DNA of 64,000 bases from Bacillus sp. SA1-12 (GCF_000981385.1 NZ_LATZ01000002.1:186001-250000), one strand, 5' to 3'; shown: positions 1 to 8,124, counted from the stretch's first letter. Numbers and translations: made by a program. Notes: generated by a model not told the origin, from the letters alone.

Positions 1-200
1 CGATAGCCAATAATCCTTGTAGGGTTTGTTCCTTTAACCAGTGCAAAAATACCTGTTTTCCATGTTATAATCTCAATTCGATCTTCAGGTAATTGCCGTA
101 ATACATCTAATAAATATTGCTGTGTTTTAAACTCTTGAAAACCAATTTCAGGTATTCGATGAAGATCCCGGCGAATTTTATTAAGCTGCTCTTTGATCAT
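1..200 (-). CDS. dapL: N-acetyldiaminopimelate deacetylase, N-terminal part (runs off the window)
   Basis: Only the first 66 codons or so are inside the window. They read [20 protein letters not shown] and onward, with the RRDLHRIPE motif typical of the N-terminus of M20-family amidohydrolases. In Bacillus the enzyme removes the acetyl group from N-acetyl-LL-diaminopimelate, the last acyl-dependent step before meso-DAP for peptidoglycan and lysine. The start is supported by a GGGGTG ribosome site five bases upstream of the ATG at 200. It follows dapH on the same strand, as in B. subtilis (ykuQ-ykuR), but 145 bases holding an inverted repeat separate the two. Identity rests on motif plus synteny; the catalytic residues lie outside the window. 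Confidence 0.85.
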   Translation of the reverse strand, partial: MIKEQLNKIRRDLHRIPEIGFQEFKTQQYLLDVLRQLPEDRIEIITWKTGIFALVKGTNPTRIIGY

Positions 201-221
201 TTAATCACCCCTATATAAAAG

Positions 222-340
222 AGGCTGACTCAAATCAAAGAGTCACCCCTGGATACACAATATATAGGATCTATAATCGTCAGCAAATCCATATATTAAT
301 GTTTCCTTGTGTGACATACCCTTCTTGAGACAGCCTCTCT
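222..340. repeat. Inverted-repeat element between dapH and dapL
   Basis: AGAGGCTGACTCAA at 222-235 is repeated inverted at about 325-340, with 13 of 14 bases matching, enclosing about 90 bases without an ORF. Similar GAGGCTG/GAGACAG ends occur in hairpins near 24681 and 63808. It could be an attenuating hairpin inside the dap operon or a small MITE-like repeat; there is no transposase. Confidence 0.55.
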
Positions 341-345
341 TCATC

Positions 346-1056
346 CTATAATTGTCTTAACTCTTGCATAATTTCAGTTTTTGATTTAGTTTTGGCATCA
401 ATATCCTTAATTTTACGGGCAGGGGCACCTGTTACAACTGTAAATGGTTCTACATCCTTTGTAACAATTGCGCCAGCACCAACTACCGCACCTTTTCCAA
501 TCGTAACGCCTTCTAAAACAACAGCGTTTGCTCCAATGACAACATCATCTTCAACAACAACCGGTTTAGCAGAAGGCGGCTCGATAACACCCGCTAAAAC
601 TGTGCCTGCACCAATGTGACAGTTTTTACCAACAGTTGCACGACCTCCAAGAACTACATTCATATCAATCATTGTACCTTCACCAATTACGGCACCGATA
701 TTAATAGAAGCCCCCATCATGATAACTGCATTATCACCAATTTCAACCTGATCACGAATGATTGCGCCCGGCTCGATACGTGCTTTAATTCCTTTTAGAT
801 CAAGTAAAGGAATCGCTGAATTTCTGCGATCATTTTCAACCACATAATCTTCAATTTGATCTTTATTCGTTTCAAGTGCATCTTGGATTTCAGCCCACTC
901 ACCAAATACAACACCTGTATTTCCAGTTATGAAGGTTTGAGCTGATTCGCCAAAATTAATGCCCTCTAAATTTCCTTTAAGATAAACCTTTACAGGTGTA
1001 GATTTTTTACTGTTTTGTATAAATGAGATGATCTCATTTGCATCCATCATTTTCAT
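346..1056 (-). CDS. dapH: 2,3,4,5-tetrahydropyridine-2,6-dicarboxylate N-acetyltransferase
   Basis: DapH transfers an acetyl group from acetyl-CoA to tetrahydrodipicolinate, opening the acetylase branch of meso-diaminopimelate and lysine synthesis in the cytosol. The C-terminal two thirds show the hexapeptide repeats of a left-handed beta-helix (for example [17 protein letters not shown] and [20 protein letters not shown]), and the N-terminus [16 protein letters not shown] is characteristic of the family. The ATG at 1056 is chosen over an upstream in-frame start at 1125 because it has an AAGGAGG site about ten bases upstream and gives 236 residues, the usual length. It sits between ccpC and dapL on the same strand; the Fur-regulated ykuNOP flavodoxin genes found between ccpC and dapH in B. 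subtilis are absent here. Confidence 0.95.
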   Translation of the reverse strand: MKMMDANEIISFIQNSKKSTPVKVYLKGNLEGINFGESAQTFITGNTGVVFGEWAEIQDALETNKDQIEDYVVENDRRNSAIPLLDLKGIKARIEPGAIIRDQVEIGDNAVIMMGASINIGAVIGEGTMIDMNVVLGGRATVGKNCHIGAGTVLAGVIEPPSAKPVVVEDDVVIGANAVVLEGVTIGKGAVVGAGAIVTKDVEPFTVVTGAPARKIKDIDAKTKSKTEIMQELRQL

Positions 1057-1138
1057 ATGTATTTTTCCTCCTTGTTTCGAATTACAATCATTCTTTACTG
1101 TATCAAAGGATTTAATTCTTGACAAGCATATGTTTCAC

Positions 1139-2005
1139 TTATTTATGTTGTTTTACAATATCTAAAAATGCCTTTACTTGTTTTAATTCAAACGAAGATT
1201 CATATCCTAATAGCCACGTATCTCGCTCAATTGGTTTTCCATTTTCATCAAGCAAAGGAATCTTAAAAATATCCTGCTCATCTTCCTTTAATGTGACGGA
1301 TGGTAAAATAGCATAACCGATGCCATTGAATGCCATTTGTTTACATGTTTCTATTTGATCAACAACGATCGTTCGCTTCGGTGAGGTTTGAAACTGCCGA
1401 TGCCACCAATCTTGAATTTCCTGATAATAAGTGGAATCACTTTTGAATTGAATAAAAGGTCTTTCAGTATGCAGAACTTCCTCAACATTACTGATTTCAG
1501 TATCGACTAGATATAGAGTGTCTGAAAACAGATGTTCCTTAATCCCTTTCCAATCTGGATTTCCTCGAATGATACCAATATGGACGTGATCTTCAAACAT
1601 GCTTTTTAAAATTTCACTGCTCCATCCAGTAATGAGAGAGATTTTAGCATGTGGATTTTTTCTCACATAGGTTTTTAAAACCTCCGGAAGCCAATGCTGA
1701 CCAATAATGGATGCAACTGCAAGCTTTAGCGTTCCATGTACTTCCCCTTCGAGCTCTAAAATTTTCTCACGGACCTGCTCTTCTTTTTCGACAACCTCTC
1801 GAGCAAAGGAAATAACCTTTTCTCCTGCCGGTGTTAAGGTTAACCCTTTTTGAGAACGAATAAAAATTTGAAAGCCCCATGATTTTTCTATCGTTTGTAA
1901 ACGCTGTGACAATGCCGGCTGGGAAACAAACAAACGTTCAGATGCTTTCCTCATATTCATTTCCTCAGATAAGACAACCAGCATTCGGAGCTCAGACATC
2001 TGCAT
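1139..2005 (-). CDS. ccpC: LysR-family regulator CcpC
   Basis: CcpC is the LysR-type regulator that represses citrate synthase and aconitase genes and responds to citrate. The N-terminal winged helix-turn-helix (about residues 1-60) contains RKASERLFVSQPALSQRLQ, and a substrate-binding effector domain follows (about 90-285), including SIIGQHWLPEVLKTY and QIETCKQMAFNGIGYAILP, which agree closely with B. subtilis CcpC as I recall it. The start is set at the second ATG (2005) because the AGGTG ribosome site then has a spacing of about seven bases; the first ATG would lie almost on top of it. Length is 288 residues, normal for the family. It is probably transcribed separately from dapH, 82 bases downstream. 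Confidence 0.93.
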   Translation of the reverse strand: MQMSELRMLVVLSEEMNMRKASERLFVSQPALSQRLQTIEKSWGFQIFIRSQKGLTLTPAGEKVISFAREVVEKEEQVREKILELEGEVHGTLKLAVASIIGQHWLPEVLKTYVRKNPHAKISLITGWSSEILKSMFEDHVHIGIIRGNPDWKGIKEHLFSDTLYLVDTEISNVEEVLHTERPFIQFKSDSTYYQEIQDWWHRQFQTSPKRTIVVDQIETCKQMAFNGIGYAILPSVTLKEDEQDIFKIPLLDENGKPIERDTWLLGYESSFELKQVKAFLDIVKQHK

Positions 2006-2059
2006 AAACATACACCTGCTTTTCTAAAATACTATCCTCTTCATGAGATGAAACTAAAA

Positions 2060-3585
2060 TTATTTAGATTCGGCCTTTTCATTTTTGGGCAGAAATAATA
2101 TTAAGACAAAACTTAATAATGCAAAACCAAAAACAACCAAGTAAACATCATGTAAAGCAAATTCCAGTCCCTGCTGAAGCAGCCCTCTTGACTCAGCGGT
2201 TAAACCTGATCGTTCGGAAGATTCCAGCAATGTGGTTGCAGAGTCAAGGCTCAGCTCTTCATCTACACCCTTGCTTGATAAATAACTTAAAAGCCTGCTG
2301 TTTAAGATTCCTCCTAGCAATGCGGCACCAATTGTACTTCCTACATTTCTCATAAACATATTTGTTGCTGTTGCTACGCCTCGTTTATTCCAAGCTACTG
2401 TACTCTGAATTGAAACAATGAAAGCTGTTGTTGTTAGTCCCATCCCTACTCCAATTATAAATGAACCAGCAGCAGCAAAAGAGCACTATCGTTAGCAGAT
2501 AACATGATAAAAACAATACTTCCACAAACTAATGCTATGCCTCCTAAAATAGAGGTTGTTCGAAAACCGATTGTTAAAATAGCTCTCCCAGATATCATAG
2601 CAGCAATTGGCCAGCCAATAGACATGGTTGTTAATGTAAATCCGGCAACAATTGCTTTCTCTTCCATAACCCCTTGAACAAATGTAGGCAAAAATGTTGA
2701 TAGGCCTATCAATAACACACCTGTTGTTAAAGAGGTAAGATTAGCTATTAAAATCGATCTTTCATTCCAAAGCTCAAAAGGCATCATTGGTTCCTCAGCT
2801 TTTCGTTCATATAGAACAAATGCAATAAAGCTAAAGATCGAAAGACATCCTAATAAGAGGATTGGTATCGAAAGCCACTCAAAGCGGACTCCGCCTTCAA
2901 CGAGTATAAACATGATCGAGGTCACTGATAAGGTGAGAAGGACCGCACCGATATAATCAATCTTTGGCTTCTTTTTATCTATGTTTTCATGAAGATACAT
3001 AAATAAACCAATGATCGCAAGGATACCAAGCGGCACGTTGATCCAAAAGACAAATCGCCAGCTGACAAACTCCACTAAAAGCCCGCCAATCGCAGGTCCC
3101 AAAATGGCAGAAATCCCCCATACACTTGATAAATACCCTTGTATTTTTGCCCGCTCTTCCTTTGTATAAATATCACCAACTATCGTTGAGGCAATTGGCA
3201 TCACTGCACCTGCTCCAAACCCTTGAACAAACCGTGCAAAGATAAGCCATTCCATTGTTGAAGCTAAGCCACAAATTATAGATCCTATCAAAAAGATAAT
3301 GATACCAATCGCAAGCACCGGCCTACGTCCAAATAAATCTGAAAGCTTTCCGTAAATCAAGACCGTTACCGCATTCATTAATAAATAAGAAGAAAAAACC
3401 CAGCTATATAAAGAAAAGTCTCCTAGTTCTGCTACAATAGCTGGCATGGCTGTTGCAACAATCGTTGCTTCTATTGCAGCCATAAACATTGCAAGCATAA
3501 CCGTTACTAACACCAACGGTCTATTGGTTTTCTTTGATTTGTCCTTTTGCACCATTAACCGTTTTTGAGTGATTGCTTGTCCCAA
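2060..3585 (-). pseudogene. DHA2-type (EmrB/QacA) drug exporter, single frameshift
   Basis: Two reading frames together make one major facilitator protein of about 505 residues. The first (3585-2455) begins at a TTG behind a GGTGA site and carries the N-terminal half: DHA2 motif A (GKLSDLFGRRP), many hydrophobic segments and the central region. It ends abruptly in LLLLLVHL. The second (about 2480-2060) continues with AAGSFIIGVGMGLTT, a segment conserved in the family, and the last helices. Adding one T to the TTTT run at 2477-2480 (AAAA on the plus strand) restores a single frame. Family members export hydrophobic cations or antibiotics by proton antiport. Either the gene is inactivated or the sequence has a one-base homopolymer error. 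No equivalent gene lies here in B. subtilis. Confidence 0.85.
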
Positions 3586-3717
3586 TCCTAATCACCGCCT
3601 ATATGTATTAAAGATCTGTTTGATCATCCATGGACGATTTCCGTAATCAAATGTTTATAGAGAAAAAAGAAAACGATGCAATGAAGTTAGCCTTCACATC
3701 TACATCGTTTCCATCAG

Positions 3718-4167
3718 TTACTGTTCTTGTTCCAAACCTCTCATTCGCTTTTTTAATTGTTTTAAAATAGCTCTTCTTGTAAAAATTCCTTCAAAAACAT
3801 TTTCTTTATTTTGTACACATACGAACGGATGATTCACAACAAGGTCTAGTCCCTTTTCCAAAGGATCATCCAAGTACAGCCTTGGTATCTCTTTATTCAT
3901 AACCTCTTCAACCTTCATATTTTCTAATTTTTCAAATTCAATCCGTTCTAAACCAAAAATATTATCCATTATTAAATTCATTCCTATTAAACCATGCAGC
4001 TTAAAGGTTGGGTCTAATACTGGTATGGCTGTATAGCCTGTTTTTGTTAAGACAAGTAAAGCATGCTCTAAATTATTTCCTATTTGAACATGTGCCACTT
4101 TATCTCCTGGAATCATTAACTCTTGAATAGTTGTATTCATTATATCTCCTGTTTCTAAACGAATCAT
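3718..4167 (-). CDS. darB: Cyclic di-AMP receptor with paired CBS domains (YkuL/DarB)
   Basis: The 149-residue protein consists of two CBS modules and matches B. subtilis YkuL (DarB, also CbpB in Listeria) over long stretches, such as KVAHVQIGNNLEHALLVLT, GYTAIPVLDP and FGLERIEFEKLE. In characterised species the protein binds c-di-AMP; the apo-form stimulates the (p)ppGpp synthetase Rel and pyruvate carboxylase, linking potassium and nucleotide status to the stringent response. The start at 4167 is kept because the residues before MNTTIQELMIP align with the native N-terminus. It lies upstream of ccpC on the same strand, as in B. subtilis, with the frameshifted exporter between them. Confidence 0.92.
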   Translation of the reverse strand: MIRLETGDIMNTTIQELMIPGDKVAHVQIGNNLEHALLVLTKTGYTAIPVLDPTFKLHGLIGMNLIMDNIFGLERIEFEKLENMKVEEVMNKEIPRLYLDDPLEKGLDLVVNHPFVCVQNKENVFEGIFTRRAILKQLKKRMRGLEQEQ

Positions 4168-4227
4168 AGTTGTTCTTCCTCTCTAAAAAACATTGTCTAA
4201 GGCCGCTTTCTAATTAAAGAGGTCATA

Positions 4228-4436
4228 AAGTGAGACTTCCATCAGTGGGATTTTCACGAAGAATGGTGTACAAGTGCCAACTTTGCATAAGGACGAGACG
4301 AAGTTACTCGTCCATCCCCAACGATGGTTGTGCTGATACTTATCGGATCCATTATGGACAGTTTCCCCCACAAATCATCTTAGCTTATCGTGAATCCTGA
4401 AATGGGAGGTTACTGCCAGTTAAGATGGCGATAAAT
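4228..4436 (+). repeat. About 210-bp structured intergenic repeat, copy A
   Basis: It begins with AAGTGAGACTTCCATCAGTG and ends with GGGAGGTTACTGCCAGTTAA. The same head and tail are found at 31239-31443, and the head again on the minus strand at 9434-9252, with decayed relatives near 25240, 27030 and 27466. Internal short inverted repeats (for example GACGAG...CTCGTC near 4290-4310) suggest a folded transcript. It occupies most of the 521-base gap between darB and ykzF; no gene was found there. Confidence 0.7.
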
Positions 4437-4594
4437 TTACCAACTCTATCATACCATATTGTTTGCATTCCTTCTTATAAAAACGAATCGTATTAAGCAA
4501 AACTAATATTTTATTTTCTCATAAAAAACGAATAAAACGAACTTATATAATCTTTACGGGCAGTAATCTTCATCCTTCTGAAATCCTAGATGTG

Positions 4595-4626
4595 ATAAAA
4601 AAATGATACCCAATATGAGTATCATT
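4595..4626 (-). terminator. Rho-independent terminator after ykzF
   Basis: On the minus strand AATGATACTC and GGTATCATT form a stem followed by seven T residues, about 65 bases downstream of the ykzF stop. Confidence 0.75.
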
Positions 4627-4689
4627 TTAACTTTCTTAGAAACTTCCTGACTATATTCATTTCATCTTACTGATTTACTATGTAAATAG

Positions 4690-4878
4690 CTACCTGGCTC
4701 TTAGTCGTTCATACAAGGCTAATAATCGTTGATATGTTTTTTGATCCGTGCTTTTCATACCTGTTTCAATATCGTTAATTTCACTGCATACAATTTCCAA
4801 TGCGTATTGTTGGCGTAATAAAAGTTCTATAAGTAATTTTTGTTCATCAATTGTAAGCCATTCTATTGTCGCTTTCAT
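4690..4878 (-). CDS. ykzF: YkzF-like small conserved protein
   Basis: A 62-residue, charged, leucine-rich, probably helical protein without signal peptide or membrane segment (MKATIEWLTIDEQKLLIELL at its start). Function unknown. The ATG at 4878 is preferred over an in-frame start at 4923 because it has a GGAGG site five bases upstream. The name is by synteny: B. subtilis ykzF lies between ykuK and ykuL, the position found here. A terminator follows. Confidence 0.65.
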   Translation of the reverse strand: MKATIEWLTIDEQKLLIELLLRQQYALEIVCSEINDIETGMKSTDQKTYQRLLALYERLRAR

Positions 4879-4946
4879 AAAATCCTCCTGGTAATATTCA
4901 AATAATATAAGCATCAATTTCATTTCATCCAGAAAGCATATTCCAT

Positions 4947-5465
4947 TTATTTTGTATATCGATTGGCATAACTGAATGCCGTATAGGACTCTGGTTTAAT
5001 TTTCGCCTCAACTCCCATCGCTTCGATCCTGCCTGTCATTTCTTGAATTAATTCCTTTGTCATGCCCTTCTGACCGATATCTAAATGGATTTCAAATAAT
5101 AAATTTGCTCCCTCATCAGCAAATGGGATCAACAAGTCTGTTAATACATTAAGATATTTGGTAATAAAAAAATAAGCCACCTCTTGACTTAATGCTGTTT
5201 CGATTGAAATCTTTTCACGTACACTTAAAATTGGACGTTTCACACTATGTGCCTTTAAGCATCCCCAAGCACCTTTGCCTTTGCGATGGAGATGAATGGC
5301 TGTAATAAATTTTGTCTCCTTTTGATGAACATGCGAATCCGAACCGATTGAGAGTATATATTCTGAACGCAGATCTCTTGACATAAATCCTTTTATACGC
5401 TCTATCACGGTTTCAAAAGACATCTTCTTTTCTGAGACATTATAAAAGGTAAAAGATTCGTTCAT
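4947..5465 (-). CDS. ykuK: YkuK, DUF458-family protein
   Basis: This 172-residue protein begins MNESFTFYNVSEKKMSFETV, nearly identical to my recollection of B. subtilis YkuK, and has the same length. The family (DUF458) has an RNase H-like fold; no catalytic role is established. The segment LSIGSDSHVHQ holds conserved Asp and His residues that could be an active-site remnant. The ATG at 5465 is used because a GGGAG site lies eight bases upstream; the in-frame extension to 5486 has none. Next gene on the strand is ykzF. Confidence 0.87.
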   Translation of the reverse strand: MNESFTFYNVSEKKMSFETVIERIKGFMSRDLRSEYILSIGSDSHVHQKETKFITAIHLHRKGKGAWGCLKAHSVKRPILSVREKISIETALSQEVAYFFITKYLNVLTDLLIPFADEGANLLFEIHLDIGQKGMTKELIQEMTGRIEAMGVEAKIKPESYTAFSYANRYTK

Positions 5466-5572
5466 ATCACATCTCCCCATCAACATATCTTTAGTTCCTG
5501 CTCATTTTTGTACTATAATTTCTCACCTCAAAAGCCAGCCTTATAAATTATATGACGTATATCATTTAAAAT

Positions 5573-5776
5573 ATGAACATAAAAATGGTAACTTTCAAAA
5601 GTTTTCAAGAACAAAGCGCAGACACCTTAATCAGCCTCGGGCAATTAAGCCAATCTGCAATAGAAAGTATAATTCCCTCTATCCCAAATTGGCTAGATCT
5701 AGAGAAACCAGAAGTTGGATTCCGAATTGCTTATCCTATTTTAAAGCAATTAATAATTTCCAAAGAAAAAAAATAG
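5573..5776 (+). CDS. Doubtful 67-residue ORF that contains a repeat copy
   Basis: The open frame runs from an ATG at 5573 to a stop just before a strong hairpin (5772-5801). No good ribosome site precedes it. Bases 5613-5699 of the ORF resemble the intergenic element at 21186-21274 (shared AAAGCG and CAGCCTCGGGCAA, then AAT(T)GGCT), so a large part of the frame is repeat sequence rather than an independently evolved gene. The predicted peptide has no recognised domain. It may be a spurious frame across a structured RNA, or a young gene born from the repeat. I lean to the former. Confidence 0.3.
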   Translation: MNIKMVTFKSFQEQSADTLISLGQLSQSAIESIIPSIPNWLDLEKPEVGFRIAYPILKQLIISKEKK

Positions 5777-5801
5777 CTATGCCTATAGAGGCATAGCTAT
5801 T
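5772..5801. terminator. Perfect hairpin between convergent units
   Basis: AATAGCTATGCC and GGCATAGCTATT pair perfectly around a TATAGA loop. It overlaps the last codons of the 50-residue zinc-ribbon gene on the other strand and may serve both directions, although no long T-run follows. Confidence 0.55.
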
Positions 5802-5949
5802 CTCCCTTACTCGTCTCAATGTTTCGCAATTTTTCATGACAATGAGTGCACGTAAAGATAACATTTTGATTTGATTGTGCTGTTAAAGATTTTGATAGTG
5901 GCTGCTGATTTTGACAAAACGGGCAAATAACTGTAGGCTCTTTTCCCAT
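5797..5949 (-). CDS. 50-residue zinc-ribbon protein
   Basis: A short frame from an ATG at 5949 to TAG at 5797 has an excellent ribosome site (AAAGGAGG four bases upstream). The peptide starts MGKEPTVICPFCQNQQPLSK and holds two CxxC knuckles, CPFC at residues 9-12 and CTHC at 34-37, spaced 21 residues apart, which fits a rubredoxin-type zinc ribbon. No membrane segment or other domain is present. It lies between ykuJ and ykuK on their strand, so it may be co-transcribed with them. I do not recognise a named homologue. Possible roles are metal-dependent protein or nucleic acid binding, but that is inference. Confidence 0.7.
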   Translation of the reverse strand: MGKEPTVICPFCQNQQPLSKSLTAQSNQNVIFTCTHCHEKLRNIETSKGE

Positions 5950-6060
5950 AATGCCTCCTTTATATTCCCTAAATAAAAGGCAGTAATGTTCATAATAAAT
6001 TAATCAAAATGTTAATTACTGCCGCCTTGCCTCAGATAAGTGAAACCATTAAAGCTTCAC

Positions 6061-6297
6061 CTATTGCAGAAGATCGAAGATTTCTATAGCAATCATATCG
6101 ATATTATCAAATTGATATGATTGAGGTTTGTCTCCTTTTTGAAATACCTCTAATTCAAATGTATTGCTTTTATCGAAGTATTTCACACTGCAACGCTTTT
6201 CTCCCTCAACCTCAAAAAAACGTTGTAAAGGTTCACCTGAACCAGAATTTTCCTGTAAACTTTGTAATCTTGTAATAATACCTAATAGCTGTGACAA
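6061..6297 (-). CDS. ykuJ: YkuJ, small conserved protein
   Basis: A 78-residue soluble protein (SQLLGIITRLQSLQENSGSG near its start) matching B. subtilis YkuJ in size and position. The family has a solved alpha/beta fold but no known activity. Translation begins at TTG 6297, behind AAGGGGGAT with a suitable spacing. It heads the ykuJ - zinc ribbon - ykuK - ykzF series on the minus strand. Confidence 0.82.
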   Translation of the reverse strand: MSQLLGIITRLQSLQENSGSGEPLQRFFEVEGEKRCSVKYFDKSNTFELEVFQKGDKPQSYQFDNIDMIAIEIFDLLQ

Positions 6298-6543
6298 AAA
6301 GAGATCCCCCTTCCGGAAGAGTTAACGTATAACTGATTCCTTATATTTAATATTGTTTTACTCTACCATACATTCTATCCACTAAACAACGATTCAATAA
6401 TCAGTATCTTTACTTTGTGCCCATTCAATTTTACACTATGTATGATGGGATTTCCAAAGTATTTACGCCTAAACACCCTTGTCAGTCATAAAAAGCTTTA
6501 TTTTCAATTAATATCAGCTAATTATAAAGGGGAACAAATAATA

Positions 6544-7509
6544 ATGGCATACATAAATACAATTGATGAAAGAATCTCGATTATTGATAGTTTAGACTTA
6601 GGAATGCAAGGCCGAACAAGCTGCTATGTTCTCCAGGATGAGAAAGTGGTCCTTTTTGAACCATCTGCAAGCCCATCTATCCCTCACTTACTGGATGGCT
6701 TAGCAGAACTTTACATTCCATTAGAAAAAATAGCCTTCATTATTGTAACACATATTCATCTAGATCATGCCGGTGGAGCTGGATTACTTTTAGAAAAATG
6801 TCAAAATGCAAAACTTATTGTCCACCCTAAAGGTGCAAAACATATGATAGATCCTTCCAGGCTAATCTCTGGTGCCAGAGCTGTTTATAAAAATGAGTTT
6901 GATCGTCTTTTCCATCCAATAATACCTGTTCCCGAACATCGTTTATTAATAAAGAAGCACGGAGAAAAAATAAAAATCGGGAATAATTCATATTTAACGT
7001 TCTTTGATTCTCCTGGTCATGCCAACCATCACTTCAGTATTCATGATTCAGTTAGCAATGGGATATTTACCGGTGATACAGTTGGAATTTATTATAAAGA
7101 TCTTCTCGATCAAGGTATTGAGTTTTATTTACCCTCAACGTCACCAAATCAATTTAACCCGGAAGCCATGCTTGCATCAGTAAAAATGATTGATGAGTTA
7201 CAGATTGATAAAATATATTTTAGCCATTTTGGTATGAGCTGCCATCCAAAGATTGTATATAGTGAACTTAGAAAATGGCTCCCTAAATTTGTCGATACTG
7301 CTCAAAAGGTTGTTGAAAAGGGCAAAGACACTTCCTTCGAAGAATGCAGTAAAGCTGTTGAAACTGAATTAAAATCACTCGTTTTCAATGAACTGCTCGA
7401 GCAAAATATTGTAATAGTTGACAGTGTATATGATATGTTAAAACTTGATTTATCGGTAAGCGCTATGGGATTAGTTGATTATTTACGAAAGAATCCTAAT
7501 AAAGGATGA
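6544..7509 (+). CDS. Metallo-beta-lactamase-fold hydrolase
   Basis: The 321-residue protein carries the MBL signature THIHLDHAGGAG at about residues 75-86 (HxHxDH), then SPGHANHH and FTGDTVG as the second and third metal-binding blocks, so a dinuclear zinc or iron hydrolase is very likely. Substrate is unknown; relatives include lactonases, glyoxalase II-like enzymes and flavodiiron-like domains. The ATG at 6544 has AAAGGGGA ten bases upstream; the longer frame starting at 6415 lacks a site. A glutaredoxin-like gene follows 31 bases later and probably shares the transcript. This pair is inserted between ykuJ and the ykuI side of the conserved block. Confidence 0.85.
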   Translation: MAYINTIDERISIIDSLDLGMQGRTSCYVLQDEKVVLFEPSASPSIPHLLDGLAELYIPLEKIAFIIVTHIHLDHAGGAGLLLEKCQNAKLIVHPKGAKHMIDPSRLISGARAVYKNEFDRLFHPIIPVPEHRLLIKKHGEKIKIGNNSYLTFFDSPGHANHHFSIHDSVSNGIFTGDTVGIYYKDLLDQGIEFYLPSTSPNQFNPEAMLASVKMIDELQIDKIYFSHFGMSCHPKIVYSELRKWLPKFVDTAQKVVEKGKDTSFEECSKAVETELKSLVFNELLEQNIVIVDSVYDMLKLDLSVSAMGLVDYLRKNPNKG

Positions 7510-7540
7510 AACGGAAAATTAAATGTTTGGAGAGAGAATA

Positions 7541-7777
7541 ATGGAAAAGATAGTAACAGTATATACACAGCCAAGCTGTCCACCATGTCAAATTGTTAAA
7601 CAATTTTTAAATCATCATCATATCTCATATATTGAAAAAGATATTAGCATTGATTCGGAAGCACGTGATAAGTTAGTATATGAACTTGAATCAACATCAA
7701 CACCGACTATTACAGTGGATGATCAAGTAGTGACTGGCTTTGATTTAAAAAAACTTGAAGAGCTTTTAGGCCTCTAA
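7541..7777 (+). CDS. Glutaredoxin-like thiol protein
   Basis: This 78-residue thioredoxin-fold protein has a redox CPPC motif at about residues 12-15 (TQPSCPPCQIVKQ), the cis-proline segment STPTITVDD and the C-terminal GFDLKKLEELL, all standard for NrdH/glutaredoxin-like proteins. It would catalyse dithiol-disulfide exchange in the cytosol. The ATG at 7541 is taken because it follows GGAGAG at seven bases and starts right at the fold. Downstream of the MBL gene, with a strong terminator at 7805, it closes a two-gene unit. Confidence 0.85.
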   Translation: MEKIVTVYTQPSCPPCQIVKQFLNHHHISYIEKDISIDSEARDKLVYELESTSTPTITVDDQVVTGFDLKKLEELLGL

Positions 7778-7804
7778 AAGGGATATTATAAAAAGACCCA
7801 TGAA

Positions 7805-7833
7805 AAAAAGCTTGGTGACCAGCCAAGCTTTTT
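7805..7833 (+). terminator. Rho-independent terminator
   Basis: AAAAAGCTTGG and CCAAGCTTTTT pair perfectly around a seven-base loop, 27 bases after the glutaredoxin-like gene. Confidence 0.9.
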
Positions 7834-7962
7834 CACGTTCTATTAAAAGGGGTTTGGGGAAAATCGAGAGTTCATGACTAATCAAATTCCATGTGTTAAT
7901 TGTTTACAAGGGTGAATGAAACAATTAACTTTTTACACACAGACAGTATGTAAAACAAGAAC

Positions 7963-8004
7963 TTAATTGATTACCTTTCTCATCTATAATGATAATGATT
8001 ATCA
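7963..8004 (+). promoter_or_regulatory. Fur box over a sigma-A promoter
   Basis: TGATAATGATTATCA at 7990-8004 is a perfect match to the 7-1-7 Fur consensus. A consensus TATAAT lies at 7985-7990 with TTAATT (weak -35) 16 bases upstream, so transcription to the right would start near 7997, inside the Fur box. No protein-coding gene lies downstream on this strand; a short RNA does. Confidence 0.8.
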
Positions 8005-8108
8005 CTTTCAATGTCAACAGTTTTTATAAATTATTTTATTTTAGTTATATTAAAATTCAGCATATTTTATTGTTAATAAAGAGAGAGGCATCCCGCCCCT
8101 CACTTTTT
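7997..8108 (+). ncRNA. fsrA: Probable Fur-repressed small RNA (FsrA-like)
   Basis: About 110 bases run from the Fur-controlled promoter to a hairpin (GAGAGGC at 8083-8089 with GCCCCTC at 8095-8101) followed by TTTTT at 8104-8108. The middle is A/T-rich with no ORF, and the end exposes a C-rich stretch ATCCCGCCCCTC that could pair with Shine-Dalgarno sequences. From memory, B. subtilis FsrA, the Fur-regulated sRNA that shuts off iron-rich enzymes, is encoded in the ykuI-ykuJ interval, which is where this lies. The assignment combines promoter, operator, terminator, C-rich motif and synteny; no alignment to FsrA was possible. The same hairpin may end the convergent gene at 8125. Confidence 0.6.
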
Positions 8109-8124
8109 ACTGAATGACACTGAA

